In this document: positions 1 to 8,668 of the stretch, piece by piece
Position numbering within the stretch: the first letter of the stretch is position 1
How the letters are laid out: each line of letters starts with the position of its first letter
From: Geoalkalibacter sp.
GTDB taxonomy: Bacteria; Desulfobacterota; Desulfuromonadia; Desulfuromonadales; Geoalkalibacteraceae
Length of the DNA: 64,000 nucleotides
Direction of reading: 5' to 3'
Assembly (NCBI RefSeq): GCF_030605225.1
Contig: NZ_JAUWAV010000021.1
Coordinates: 1 to 64,000, forward strand
Position numbers and translations under genes: made by a program
Notes under the pieces: model-generated
Told to the model about the DNA's origin: nothing
The model's input: only the letters and a program-made list of their open reading frames with translations
Databases searched by the model: none

Positions 1-36
1 CTATTCAGTTGTAAGGGCCTGCGCCCAATCAAACAG

Positions 37-112
37 TGGAGCTGGCGACAGGAATTGAACCCGCAACCTGCTGATTACAAGTCAGCTGCTCTACCTGTTG
101 AGCTACGCCAGC
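37..112 (-). tRNA. tRNA-Thr (anticodon TGT), CCA encoded
   Basis: Read on the minus strand this folds as a full cloverleaf. The acceptor arms are GCTGGCG/CGCCAGC. The D-arm is GCTC/GAGC. The anticodon stem is GCTGA/TCAGC around loop CTTGTAA, giving anticodon TGT (decodes ACA). The T-arm is GCGGG/CCTGT with loop TTCAATT. The 3' CCA is encoded in the DNA (positions 37-39) after discriminator U. The identity is read directly from the anticodon. No other tRNA was recognised nearby. Confidence 0.95.
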
Positions 113-221
113 ACGGGCAGGGTTATATACACCAGGGAATCCGCGAATGCAAGAAATAAATTCCGCGATCCGCCACCCACGCGGCATGAGTGTGGACATA
201 TAGTCTATTTCCCTGGATCTG

Positions 222-2468
222 TCAAGATTTTTTCAGTTGTTTTTTTCCGCTGCGAACGAGGATCCGCGCGGCTTCCTGGTGCCCCCCCCGCAACGATTCT
301 TGCGCGGCACGAATCAGCCAGCAGCGGTGAATCCCAGGGCGACGGCGAAAATCCCAGGGAATGGTGCGCGAAGTGATTTCTTCGAAGGAAAATTCCGCCG
401 ACAGCCCTTCGTCGAGGCGAAATCGGCGGAAATTGGTGCTGAAAATGAGGGTGCCACCGGGGGCCAGTCGTTTCATCGCCTGTCGAATGAGGGCGGGATG
501 ATCGCGCTGCACGTCAAGGATGGCGTCCCGATCCTTGGAGTTGGAAAAAGTCGGCGGATCAAGAAAGATGAGATCGAAGGTTTCGCGCGACGTCGCCAAC
601 CAGCTCAGGACATCCGCGCGCAGCTGCCGATGGGCGGGACCGGCCAGTCCGTTGAGGACCAAATTTCGCTGGGCCCAATCCAGATAGGCGCGGGAGGCAT
701 CGACGGTGAGGCTCGCCGCCGCGCCGCCGCGCGCGGCAAAAACCGTCGCCGCTCCGGTATAGCCGAACAGGTTGAGAAAACGCTTTCCAGCCGCCAGGCT
801 AAGGATCTCTCGACGGATTGGACGATGATCCAGAAACAGCCCCGTATCGAGATAATCGCCGAGATTCACCCAAAAACGGCAGGGCCCCTCGACCACTTCA
901 AAAAACGAACCGGCCTGGGCGAGACGCGCGTATTGCCCAGCCCCTCGCTGACGGCGCCGCTGCTTGAGAAAAATGGCATCGACCGGCACCTCCAGCACCT
1001 CGGCGATGACGCGCAAGGCATCCTGCAAACGACGCCGAGCCTTGCCGGCATCGATGCTCGGCGGCGCCTGATATTCCTGCACATGCACACGGCTGCCGTA
1101 GAGGTCGATCGCCACCGCGTACTCGGGGAGATCCGCGTCATATACACGGTAGCATTCGGTCGCCTCGGCCCGGGCTTGGCGCCGGGCGGTTTTGAGGTTC
1201 TTGCGCAAGCGATTGGCGAGCATTTCCGCCGCCGCGTCGCGCGGCTCCGCGCGGATGGACTCTTCCGCGCTCGGCCTTTGATCGGCGGCCGACGGAGTGT
1301 CTGAAGCGCGCAGTTCATAATGAAACAAGCGGGCGCGAATCGGACCGTTGCGAAGGGAATGCGCCTTGGTCGCGCGCAGCCCCAGGTGTCCAGCCAGCTC
1401 CGGATTGCCCGTGAGCACCGAAAGTTGCCAGCCGCTGTAATGACGACGGCACAGATCGCCGAGGGCCGCGTACAGCACCCGCAGACGCGCCTCATCTCCA
1501 AGCCGCTCGCCATAAGGCGGATTGGTGACCAGCAGACCGCCCTCCCCGGCCTGGGTACGCACCTCGGAAAGCCAGGCGGCAAAGTCCGCCGTATCGACGT
1601 GTACCCGCTCGCCCAGACCGGCCTTTTTCAGATTGTGCATGGCGACAGCGACGATGTTCGCGTCTCGGTCGCAGCCAAGAATCACGGGCAGGCCGACCAA
1701 ACCCGCGGCGCGGCGCTCCTCGGCTTCGCGCAGCAACTCACGCCAGACCGCCGCATCATGGCCGGGCCAGGTCTCAAACCCGAACCGCGAACGAAAGAGC
1801 CCCGGCGCGATGTCGGCGGCCATCAGCGTCCCCTCGATGAGCAGGGTGCCCGAACCGCACAGCGGATCGAGCAGGGCGCCGCCCCGCGCGGCGATGGCCG
1901 GCCAGCCGGCGCGCAGCAGGATGGCCGCGGCAAGATTTTCCTTGAGGGGCGCCAGACCCCCGCTCTCTCGATAGCCACGGCGAAACAGGCTTTCACCCGA
2001 GAGATCGAGGCTCAGCGTCGCCATGTCGCCCTCGACCAGCACGGCAATACGCAGATCCGGATACTCCAACTGCACAGAGGGGCGGCGCCCGCAGCGCTCG
2101 CGGAAACGATCGACCACGGCATCCTTGACCTTGAGGGCCGCATGGCGCGAATGACCAAGGGCACTGCGGTGCAGGGAGCAATCCACGGCCAGGGTGGCGT
2201 CGGGGCGCAGGTGATCCTCCCAGGGAAAAGTCCGCGCCCCCGCGTAAAGCTCATCCACCGAGGCGGCGGGAACTTGGCCCAAGGGGAAGAACACCCGACT
2301 GGCGACTCGCGACCAGAGACATACACGATAGGCGGTGCTCAAGGATCCGCGAAAAGACGCCCCGGAGCGCACTGAGGCAATGCGCTCGGCGCCCAGGGCG
2401 GCAAGTTCCGTCATCAGCAAATCCTCGGTCCCGTGGGGCGAAGTGGCGAAAAAGTCGTGCAGAACCAT
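222..2468 (-). CDS. rlmL: Bifunctional 23S rRNA methyltransferase RlmKL
   Basis: Predicted cytosolic SAM-dependent enzyme of 748 aa (E. coli RlmKL is about 700) that makes m2G2445 and m7G2069 in 23S rRNA. An N-terminal THUMP region (about residues 45-155) is followed by the RlmL methyltransferase, with DPLCGSGTLL at 201-210 and the base-flipping motif NPPY at 316-319. The C-terminal half is the RlmK part, with a second SAM site (NLFGYTGAATVFAA) and LIFLDPPTFSNS. I chose the ATG at 2468 because the protein then starts MVLHDFFATSPHG as in relatives. An upstream in-frame TTG at 2513 would add 15 residues and reach toward the terminator of the neighbouring cytochrome gene. The family call is firm and the start is slightly uncertain. 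Confidence 0.93.
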   Translation of the reverse strand: MVLHDFFATSPHGTEDLLMTELAALGAERIASVRSGASFRGSLSTAYRVCLWSRVASRVFFPLGQVPAASVDELYAGARTFPWEDHLRPDATLAVDCSLHRSALGHSRHAALKVKDAVVDRFRERCGRRPSVQLEYPDLRIAVLVEGDMATLSLDLSGESLFRRGYRESGGLAPLKENLAAAILLRAGWPAIAARGGALLDPLCGSGTLLIEGTLMAADIAPGLFRSRFGFETWPGHDAAVWRELLREAEERRAAGLVGLPVILGCDRDANIVAVAMHNLKKAGLGERVHVDTADFAAWLSEVRTQAGEGGLLVTNPPYGERLGDEARLRVLYAALGDLCRRHYSGWQLSVLTGNPELAGHLGLRATKAHSLRNGPIRARLFHYELRASDTPSAADQRPSAEESIRAEPRDAAAEMLANRLRKNLKTARRQARAEATECYRVYDADLPEYAVAIDLYGSRVHVQEYQAPPSIDAGKARRRLQDALRVIAEVLEVPVDAIFLKQRRRQRGAGQYARLAQAGSFFEVVEGPCRFWVNLGDYLDTGLFLDHRPIRREILSLAAGKRFLNLFGYTGAATVFAARGGAAASLTVDASRAYLDWAQRNLVLNGLAGPAHRQLRADVLSWLATSRETFDLIFLDPPTFSNSKDRDAILDVQRDHPALIRQAMKRLAPGGTLIFSTNFRRFRLDEGLSAEFSFEEITSRTIPWDFRRRPGIHRCWLIRAAQESLRGGHQEAARILVRSGKKQLKKS

Positions 2469-2520
2469 TGAATAAATCCAGTCAGAAAAAAACTTGCAGC
2501 AAGAGTGCGCCAATTACAGC

Positions 2521-2555
2521 AAAAAAGGGGAGCCCGTGTAAAGGCTCCCCTTTTT
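2521..2555 (-). terminator. Rho-independent terminator of the multiheme cytochrome gene
   Basis: On the minus strand an 8-bp stem GGGGAGCC/GGCTCCCC with an 8-nt loop is followed by TTTTTT. It lies 27 bp past the cytochrome stop codon and just before the rlmKL start, so it separates the two transcription units. Confidence 0.85.
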
Positions 2556-2581
2556 GCTGCTACGCAAAAGGCCTAAGCAAC

Positions 2582-5104
2582 TTACTGTGCGTACACTTCC
2601 AACTCGGTGATGGCATAGCCGTTGGAGTTGTTGGACCGGGTGCAGGTAACCCGCACATAACGCACGTCGCGACTGGAGAAAGTAGCCTCGGCCTTGCCGC
2701 CGCCAAATCCGGTGAAAGATCTCACCGATGTCCAGCTGCTACCGTCGGTGGATACCTCGACCCGGAAATCGCGGGCGTAATCGCTGCTGTGCCACTGAAC
2801 CACCGCGCGAGCGGCCTTTTGGCGACTACCGAGATCGACCCGCAGCCACTGGGAGGAGGTCGATTTCGCCCACCAGCGGGTACTGGTGCTGCCGTCGACC
2901 GCCAGGGCCGGTCCGTAGCCGCTTTCGCTGCGCGAGGCGCTGGCGGATTTCTTCAGGGCCAGGTTGGCACCGCCGCCGACGCTCGGCGGATCGAAGTGCG
3001 GCACGGTGTAGGTCTTGCCGTTGCTGACGATCTGCTTGGTGTAGTAAGGAATCTGCTGGGCCTTGATTTTTGCGCCACCCTTGTCCTTCATGTCGTCGCC
3101 GTTGGGACGCAGCTTCTCGCCCGGCCCTTCCTTGATGGCGAACTTGGACCAGAAGATGTTGAAAATCCGCTTGCCGGCGCCCTGGCCCGTATAGCCAGGA
3201 ATGGACTTGGGCGCGGCATGGAAGGGCGTGGTGTTGTGGCAGGCCGCGCAGGCGCCGTAGTTCTGAATCGGCCCGCCCTTGCCGTGCATGTGCGTGCCGT
3301 GGCACTGGCGGCAGGCGGCCTGCTCGGGGCGATCCTTCGCCCATTCGGGCACGGTATGGCAGTATGCGCAGTTGCCCGACTGAGACTGCATGGTGTTGTG
3401 GTGCGGATTGCTGCTGTGGCAGCTGGCGCAGGAACTCGGCGAGCTGACGCTCGTGTGGCACACGCCGCAGTTGCCGCCGACGCTGGCCAGGGGCTCGCCG
3501 TGGTGAATCTCGGGGATGGGCGCCGTATGACAAGCCTGGCAGCTGTCCCCCGAGGTCTGGATGGTGCTGTGGCAGGCCACGCAATTGCCGCTGATGGCGG
3601 CGGGCTTGCCGTGATGGTTGGGTTTGGCGTGGCACAGGGAGCAGCTGATCTTGCTCGGTTCCGAGTTGACATGACAGGTGGCGCACTGCCCCGCGGCATA
3701 GAGGTCCGTGGCATGGTGGCGCTGCCCGGCCTGCGACGAGCCCGGGGCGAAGTGGCAGGAGGAGCAGTTCAGACCGCTGGTGGCGGCGCCCGCATGGCAA
3801 CCGGTGCAATTGTTCATCTGCGCCGGTGCCGTCATGTGATGCTGCACGGCGATGCTGGGCTGTCCACCCGAGGTGTGGCAACCCTGGCAATTGAGCAGGC
3901 TGCGATCGGCGCCCTGGTGACAGGTGGTGCACTGGCCTTGCAGGGCCAGATCCAAGGCGTGGTGGCGCTGCGTCACGGTGCCGCCGCTCGCATTGTGGCA
4001 GCTGGCGCAGGAATTGGTGTCGAGATTGGCGCCGGTGTGGCAGGCCGCGCAGTTGTCGGCGGCGTAGGCGGGCGTGCCGTGGTGCGCCTGCACGATGGAA
4101 CCGGTGCCGACCCGGGTCGTATGACAGGTCACGCAATCCTGCGGGGTGGGCATGATCCAGCGGAATACAGAACCGACCCTGCCGAACACGTGGCAATCCG
4201 TGCAACCCATGCCGTACTGCGCTCCGATTTCCGGCAGGTGATGGCGGTTGGTGGCGGGATCGAAACTGTGGCAACTGGCGCAACTGGTGGCCAGGGTCAT
4301 GGACGAATGACAGCTGGTGCAGCTCTGTCCGGTGGTGGCGGCCAACTGATGGTGCTGATCGCGCGCCGAGCCGCCGCTGTGGCAGCTCTGGCAGCCCGCC
4401 TGGGGCTGCAAGGTGGTGTGGCAGCTGGTGCAATTGGCGTTGGGCGTGTGATGGGCGTTGCGCGTCGTGCCCGCCTGATGGCAGCTTTGGCAGTTGCTGA
4501 TGGGCTGAATGCCCGTGTGGCAGGCGGCGCAGCTCATGCCGGCCGCGGCCAAATCATGATGACGCTCGCGCACCGAACCGGCATGACAGCTCTGACAGCT
4601 GGTGTCGGCGGACATGCTGGTGTGGCAGGCGACGCAGGAGACACCGCCCGCGGCAATCTGATGGTGGCGGGTCTGGGTGGTGCCCTGATGACAGGATGCG
4701 CAGTTGCCGAGATCACCCACGCCGGTATGGCAGGCCGCGCAGTTGCCGGCGAGGGCAGCGGGGCTTTGGTGATGGGTGTTCTGCAAACCGAAGGCATGGC
4801 AGCTCGAGCAATCCCCCTCGGTGGTCACGCCCTCATGGCAACGGAAACACTCGCCGGCGAAATACCACTCGGTCTGGTGATGGCGCGCTGCGACGTTGCC
4901 GCCATGGCACTCCGAGCAGTTGAGCACCGGAGTGGTACCACCAGAACCAGTGCTCCCCGTACCGCCGCTCGTGGAACCGCCGCTCCAGGAACCGCCGAAT
5001 TGAGCCCAAGCGCCGGACGCGAGGAACAACACCAACGCCAGGCCGATCAACCAGCCGGCAGCCCGGCCGACGACAGGCCTCCTAAATCGACTTCCTTCCC
5101 CCAT
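2582..5104 (-). CDS. Exported 30-heme c-type cytochrome with C-terminal discoidin (F5/8 type C) domain
   Basis: An 840-aa protein with a signal peptide (hydrophobic core about residues 15-34, ending GAWA) and a Ser/Gly-rich linker. I count 30 CxxCH heme motifs between residues 63 and 623. Fourteen HH dyads are interspersed, roughly one per two hemes, so the heme region looks like a tandem repeat of HH / CxxCH / CxxCH modules and the dyads are candidate distal ligands. Residues about 712-840 form a discoidin/F5/8 type C (CBM32-like) domain, from NLALKKSASASR to TELEVYAQ. The ATG at 5104 is chosen for its GAGGGAGAG Shine-Dalgarno. The likely role is extracellular or outer-surface electron transfer, with the discoidin domain binding a surface or polysaccharide; both roles are inferences. 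The gene is monocistronic, with its own terminator. I do not recognise a named orthologue. Confidence 0.9.
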   Translation of the reverse strand: MGEGSRFRRPVVGRAAGWLIGLALVLFLASGAWAQFGGSWSGGSTSGGTGSTGSGGTTPVLNCSECHGGNVAARHHQTEWYFAGECFRCHEGVTTEGDCSSCHAFGLQNTHHQSPAALAGNCAACHTGVGDLGNCASCHQGTTQTRHHQIAAGGVSCVACHTSMSADTSCQSCHAGSVRERHHDLAAAGMSCAACHTGIQPISNCQSCHQAGTTRNAHHTPNANCTSCHTTLQPQAGCQSCHSGGSARDQHHQLAATTGQSCTSCHSSMTLATSCASCHSFDPATNRHHLPEIGAQYGMGCTDCHVFGRVGSVFRWIMPTPQDCVTCHTTRVGTGSIVQAHHGTPAYAADNCAACHTGANLDTNSCASCHNASGGTVTQRHHALDLALQGQCTTCHQGADRSLLNCQGCHTSGGQPSIAVQHHMTAPAQMNNCTGCHAGAATSGLNCSSCHFAPGSSQAGQRHHATDLYAAGQCATCHVNSEPSKISCSLCHAKPNHHGKPAAISGNCVACHSTIQTSGDSCQACHTAPIPEIHHGEPLASVGGNCGVCHTSVSSPSSCASCHSSNPHHNTMQSQSGNCAYCHTVPEWAKDRPEQAACRQCHGTHMHGKGGPIQNYGACAACHNTTPFHAAPKSIPGYTGQGAGKRIFNIFWSKFAIKEGPGEKLRPNGDDMKDKGGAKIKAQQIPYYTKQIVSNGKTYTVPHFDPPSVGGGANLALKKSASASRSESGYGPALAVDGSTSTRWWAKSTSSQWLRVDLGSRQKAARAVVQWHSSDYARDFRVEVSTDGSSWTSVRSFTGFGGGKAEATFSSRDVRYVRVTCTRSNNSNGYAITELEVYAQ

Positions 5105-5734
5105 GACTCTCTCCCTCATCCTGATTGTGCTGTTGAGTTTTTCCCGAAAACCGACTGGCCGAAAAAGCAATGAAAAAAACGAATAGGAGTCCCCGTCTTA
5201 CCGCTGTGATCTGGGCAGGATGCAAACAAGACGAGAAAAACATGTTTGTCGCTTAGATACTGCACCGGCCAAATCCCTGTCAAGTGCGCCAAGATGCCGC
5301 GACGACCCTCCAGATCCGCCTTATTTGCAAGTTTCAATAAATTGAAAAAAATCTTTCCGGAACCAACCAGGCGCGATGCATCCGCCAAGCACACCGGCCA
5401 TCGCTGTGGATAAACACAATAGATCCTGCGAACAACCGCTTTCTTAGCAATTATCAGACCTAAATTCATCAGGCCTCGCGTCGAGGATGACAAGTTTTCG
5501 TCTTTTCCCGCATGATTTCACCAGCACCCCCCGAAACATTGGGCGGGCGCCAAAAAATTATTTTTCTCCAAGCATTTATTTCCCTCCCCGGAGACCTGTC
5601 AGGGTTCCGTCGAGGAACGAATCGGCCCTTCGCGATTCGGCGATTTGACCGAAGAGGTCGTGAAAAAACAGAAGGCCCGCCGGGAGGGGGCGGGCCTTCT
5701 GTTTATGAGCTGCCGACCTAGGGGTGCCTGACGA
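5105..5734. other. 630-bp intergenic region upstream of the cytochrome gene
   Basis: I see no convincing gene here. A 125-codon minus-strand frame inside it has no recognisable domain. The region must hold the cytochrome promoter. It contains a perfect palindrome TTTCAAT-AA-ATTGAAA at 5332-5347, about 230 bp upstream of the cytochrome start, which could be an operator. The far end holds the terminator of the cheX-like gene at 5662-5700. Confidence 0.5.
5662..5700 (-). terminator. Terminator of the cheY/cheX-like operon
   Basis: A 12-bp stem AGAAGGCCCGCC (5670-5681) / GGCGGGCCTTCT (5689-5700) encloses a 7-nt loop. On the minus strand it continues into TGTTTTTTC, the better U-tract of the two orientations, and it lies about 35 bp past the stop of the cheX-like gene. 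Confidence 0.8.
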
Positions 5735-6601
5735 CTAGCGCGCAATCCACAGGGAGAGTTCGGCTTCCTCGCCATCGGCGAAATACAGCGGAAAACTCAG
5801 GGCGACATATTGCGGGGGCACGGAGATCTGCTGATGGTTTTCGGCAAAGATCACCGGCGGATCGATGTCAAGGGTGTGGCCCAGTTGCGCGCCCTTGGCG
5901 GCGACGTTGCCGCAGACGATGTTGATGAATTCCATCACCGTGTCGTCGAGCACCTCCTTGGGCTCGCCAGCCACATCGCCTTCCTTGAGAATGGCGCGGG
6001 CGATGGCCTGCTGCACCCCGCGGCTGACCGAAAGCAGGTAGCGGCCGCTCAGGCTTCCCGAAAAACCCATGGCCGCGGCCAGATGCTTGGCATCGAGCGT
6101 CTGGGTGAGGACGCAGGGGCCGGGCCGAAAAGAGAGATTGGCCACGCGCGTGAGCATCTTGAAGGTCAGATCCGCTGCCATTTCCCACACCTGAGGATTG
6201 CTCACACCGACGGGCATCACCACTTGGCCGGCCAGATAAGGGGCCTGGTCGGCCTTGAACTCCTCGAGCAAAACGCTCACCCGCGCCTGTTCCAGGGCAC
6301 CGACCTTGACCAGTGCCTCGCCGATGTAGAGATGGTTGTTTTTCTGCCAGGTGAAGATCTGCTGCATCTGTTCGGCGGTGAGAAGCCCGAGCTTTACCGC
6401 CATATCTCCGAAACGCAGATCCTCGGTGCGTTGAGCATCATGGATGCGCTCTACGTCGGCCTCGCGAAGAAAGCCCAGGGTCATGGCCACTTCGCCGAAC
6501 TTGAGATTGGTACGATCCTGCAGGTCGATGGCTTCCAGCAGTTTTTCGGGACTGACCGCGCCCTTTTCCACCAGAAACTGCCCAAAGAATTTCACCGCCA
6601 T
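5735..6601 (-). CDS. CheX/CheC-like chemotaxis phosphatase-type protein with N-terminal GspE-N-like repeats
   Basis: A 288-aa soluble protein. About residues 1-125 hold three similar helical units (FGQFLVEKGAVSPEKLLEA, FGEVAMTLGFLREADVE, FGDMAVKLGLLTAEQM), then a fourth partial one (IGEALVKVGALEQA). They resemble the N-terminal domain of type II secretion/pilus ATPases, which in relatives can bind c-di-GMP. About residues 130-288 look like CheX/CheC: a repeated alpha/beta fold with EFINIVCGNVAAKGA, the E-x2-N type element used for CheY-P dephosphorylation. It is downstream of a cheY gene by 54 bp and probably co-transcribed, so a role in tuning that receiver is inferred. The start at 6601 has an AGAGGTGG ribosome site. 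Confidence 0.75.
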   Translation of the reverse strand: MAVKFFGQFLVEKGAVSPEKLLEAIDLQDRTNLKFGEVAMTLGFLREADVERIHDAQRTEDLRFGDMAVKLGLLTAEQMQQIFTWQKNNHLYIGEALVKVGALEQARVSVLLEEFKADQAPYLAGQVVMPVGVSNPQVWEMAADLTFKMLTRVANLSFRPGPCVLTQTLDAKHLAAAMGFSGSLSGRYLLSVSRGVQQAIARAILKEGDVAGEPKEVLDDTVMEFINIVCGNVAAKGAQLGHTLDIDPPVIFAENHQQISVPPQYVALSFPLYFADGEEAELSLWIAR

Positions 6602-6655
6602 ATAAGTCCACCTCTGAAATAAGGATCGGTTTGAATACCCGCCGACGCGGAAAAC

Positions 6656-7021
6656 TCAGACGCAGGCCTCGCGCAGAATCTGCAACACATTGCTCTCTTC
6701 AAAGGGTTTGGAGATGACGTTGCGCGCACCCAGGCGCAGCGCCTCGGTGAACTTGTCGCCGACCCCGCCCAGGGAGGTCACCATCACCACCTTGGCGGCG
6801 CGATTCATGGTCATCAGGGTACGCAGGGCCGTCAACCCGTCCATGATGGGCATATTCATGTCCATGCACACCAGGTCGGGTTTATGAACCTGATACAGCT
6901 TGAGGGCCTCGGCGCCATTTTTAGCATGACCAACCACCTCATACTCGCCGCTGCCGGTGACGATTTTTTCCAGCTGGCGGGCGACGGAAATACTGTCGTC
7001 CACGATCAGCACTCGTTTCAT
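6656..7021 (-). CDS. CheY-like single-domain response regulator
   Basis: A 121-aa receiver domain and nothing else. The acidic pair is in VLIVDDS, the phosphoacceptor Asp lies in LVCMDMNMPIMDG, the switch Thr in VMVTSLGG and the invariant Lys in NVISKPFEE. There is no output domain, so it probably acts by protein-protein contact. It is the first gene of a two-gene unit with the CheX-like protein, and a good sigma-70 promoter lies 100 bp upstream. Whether it serves a flagellar motor, pili or another pathway cannot be told here; no other chemotaxis core genes (cheA, cheW) are adjacent. Confidence 0.9.
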   Translation of the reverse strand: MKRVLIVDDSISVARQLEKIVTGSGEYEVVGHAKNGAEALKLYQVHKPDLVCMDMNMPIMDGLTALRTLMTMNRAAKVVMVTSLGGVGDKFTEALRLGARNVISKPFEESNVLQILREACV

Positions 7022-7121
7022 TGCGCGCCTCCCCAGAAATCTGCGTCGAAAAATTTCTTGCGCTCCTTCCCGCCCGAGGAAGAAACATGAGATTTTTCAA
7101 CATAAAGCTAATTACGTTTCT

Positions 7122-7150
7122 TTAATATCTTAACGCGCACGACTTGTCAA
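7122..7150 (-). promoter_or_regulatory. Predicted sigma-70 promoter for cheY/cheX-like
   Basis: On the minus strand: -35 TTGACA (7145-7150), 17-bp spacer, -10 TATTAA (7122-7127). This gives a leader of about 95 nt before the cheY start at 7021. The -35 is perfect and the -10 matches four of six positions. Confidence 0.6.
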
Positions 7151-7190
7151 TAGATTTTCTTAATGACACAGACCCGTGACGGAGAGAAAT

Positions 7191-7931
7191 TCAAGAAGAG
7201 AGGCGACGCTGGCGGAGAACTTCAAAAAGAGCAATGCCGGTGGCGACGGAGACATTGAGGGACCCCACCCCGCCGGCCATGGGAATCGAGAGCAGCAGAT
7301 CGCAATGACGGCGCACATTGGGCCGCAAACCGCTTCCCTCGCTGCCGGCGACCAGAACCACCGGCCCGCGCAGATCGCTGCGGAACAGATCCTGGGCGCC
7401 TTCCCCGGCAAGGCCGTAAATCCAGAAGCCTGCGTCCTTGAGCTCATCGAGGGCCCGGGCGAGATTGACCACCTGGCACAGGGGAATATGGTCGAGAGCG
7501 CCGGCGGCGGCGCGATCGACGACACCGGTCACGGGGCAACTGTTGTCCTTGGGCAGAATCACCCCCTGACAACTGGCGGCGGCGGCCGAGCGAACAAGGG
7601 CGCCGAGATTGTGAGGATCGGTGACCCCGTCAAGAGCCAGCAGGAATCCCGGTGCGGGACTTGCGCGACAGGCGGCAAGAAGATCCGGCAGATCGAGGTA
7701 GGCGAAGGGCTCCAGGCGCAGCGCGGCGCCCTGGTGGCGCGGATTGCCGGTGAGTTTTTCGAGATCGGCGGCGCTGCGCACCCGTACCGGCACCCCGGCC
7801 GCCACGGCGGCATCGTGCAGTTCGCGCAAGCGCCCGCCGCCATCCCGCGCCAGAAACAGTTCCAAAGGCCGGCGGCGCCGGCCGCCGAGGGATTCACGCA
7901 CCGGGTTGATGCCGAACACCCAGTCGGCCAT
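7191..7931 (-). CDS. rlmB: 23S rRNA (guanosine-2'-O-)-methyltransferase RlmB, SpoU/TrmH family
   Basis: A 246-aa enzyme. An N-terminal substrate-binding domain (L30e-like, starting WVFGINPVRESL) precedes a SPOUT methyltransferase. Motif 1 is LDGVTDPHNLGALVRSA, motif 2 is VVLVAGSEGSGLRP and motif 3 is IPMAGGVGSLNVSVATGIALFE, which forms the trefoil-knot SAM site. The member that fits by length and motifs is RlmB (Gm2251 of 23S rRNA), but a related TrmH-type enzyme with another substrate cannot be excluded. It starts 2 bp after the pyrF stop, so it is the last gene of the proS-DUF4388-pyrF-rlmB operon. Confidence 0.88.
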   Translation of the reverse strand: MADWVFGINPVRESLGGRRRRPLELFLARDGGGRLRELHDAAVAAGVPVRVRSAADLEKLTGNPRHQGAALRLEPFAYLDLPDLLAACRASPAPGFLLALDGVTDPHNLGALVRSAAAASCQGVILPKDNSCPVTGVVDRAAAGALDHIPLCQVVNLARALDELKDAGFWIYGLAGEGAQDLFRSDLRGPVVLVAGSEGSGLRPNVRRHCDLLLSIPMAGGVGSLNVSVATGIALFEVLRQRRLSS

Positions 7932-7933
7932 GC

Positions 7934-8668
7934 TCAGCGGGACGCGAGGGCGCCAGCCATCTCGGCGACGATCGCCTCGGCTGCGGCGACGGGATCGGCG
8001 GCTCGTGCTATGGGGCGACCGATGACCAGATAATCCGCTCCCGCGGCGATGGCGGCGCCGGGCGTCATGATGCGTTTCTGATCGTCGACGGAGGCCTCGG
8101 CCGGTCGCACGCCGGGGGTGACGATGGCAAAATCGGGCCCGCAGGCGGCGCGGATCAGAGCGATTTCCTGCGGCGAGGCCACCACCCCGCCCATGCCGGC
8201 ATCCCGCGCCAATTTGGCCAGGCGCGGCACCATCTCGCTGATCGGCCGGTCGATGCCGATCTCGCGCAGGGTGACATCCGTCGACGAGGTGAGAATGGTC
8301 ACGGCCAGCAGCAGGGGCGGCGTGGCACCCGTCGCGGCGACTTCCGTCCGCACCTGGGCGACCGCCGCCTCCATCATTTCGCGACCGCCCAGGGCGTGCA
8401 CGTTGCAGATGCGCGCCCCGAGCCGCATGGCTTCGACGGAGGCCATGGCGACGGTGTTGGGGATGTCATGATATTTGAGATCGAGAAACACCTCGCCGCC
8501 CTCGCCGCGAATCATGTGGACCACCTCGGGACCACAGCGGGTAAAGAGCTGCTTGCCGACCTTGAACAGGCCGACCTTGGCGTGCAGGAGCTTGACCCAG
8601 TGTTCAGCCTCCGCAAAAGAGTCGACATCCAGGGCAAAAATCAGTTTCTGCCGTGCGGCCTCCGTCAT
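7934..8668 (-). CDS. pyrF: Orotidine 5'-phosphate decarboxylase
   Basis: A 244-aa TIM-barrel enzyme that converts OMP to UMP in pyrimidine synthesis. Diagnostic segments are LIFALDVDSFAEAE, the catalytic DLKYHDIPNTV (Lys/Asp charge network), and the phosphate-binding LVIGRPIARAADP near the C terminus. The ATG at 8668 has the strong site GGGAGGACAAC and overlaps the stop of the upstream DUF4388 gene as ATGA, indicating translational coupling. The longer in-frame start inside the upstream gene is rejected. Confidence 0.96.
   Translation of the reverse strand: MTEAARQKLIFALDVDSFAEAEHWVKLLHAKVGLFKVGKQLFTRCGPEVVHMIRGEGGEVFLDLKYHDIPNTVAMASVEAMRLGARICNVHALGGREMMEAAVAQVRTEVAATGATPPLLLAVTILTSSTDVTLREIGIDRPISEMVPRLAKLARDAGMGGVVASPQEIALIRAACGPDFAIVTPGVRPAEASVDDQKRIMTPGAAIAAGADYLVIGRPIARAADPVAAAEAIVAEMAGALASR

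Noticed and set aside
3200-4950. CRISPR-like or satellite repeat array
   Set aside because: Recurring TGGCAG/GCACTG-type words come from the periodic CxxCH and HH codons of the cytochrome. Unit lengths and sequences vary and there are no spacers.
2468-5173. A 901-codon plus-strand open frame opposite the multiheme cytochrome
   Set aside because: Ala/Gly/Val-rich product without domains. It exists because the cytochrome strand has few stop-generating codons; the minus-strand frame has signal peptide, 30 heme motifs and a discoidin domain.
5116-5493. A 125-aa minus-strand gene upstream of the cytochrome
   Set aside because: No domain, no good ribosome site, odd composition, and it overlaps the cytochrome promoter and start region.
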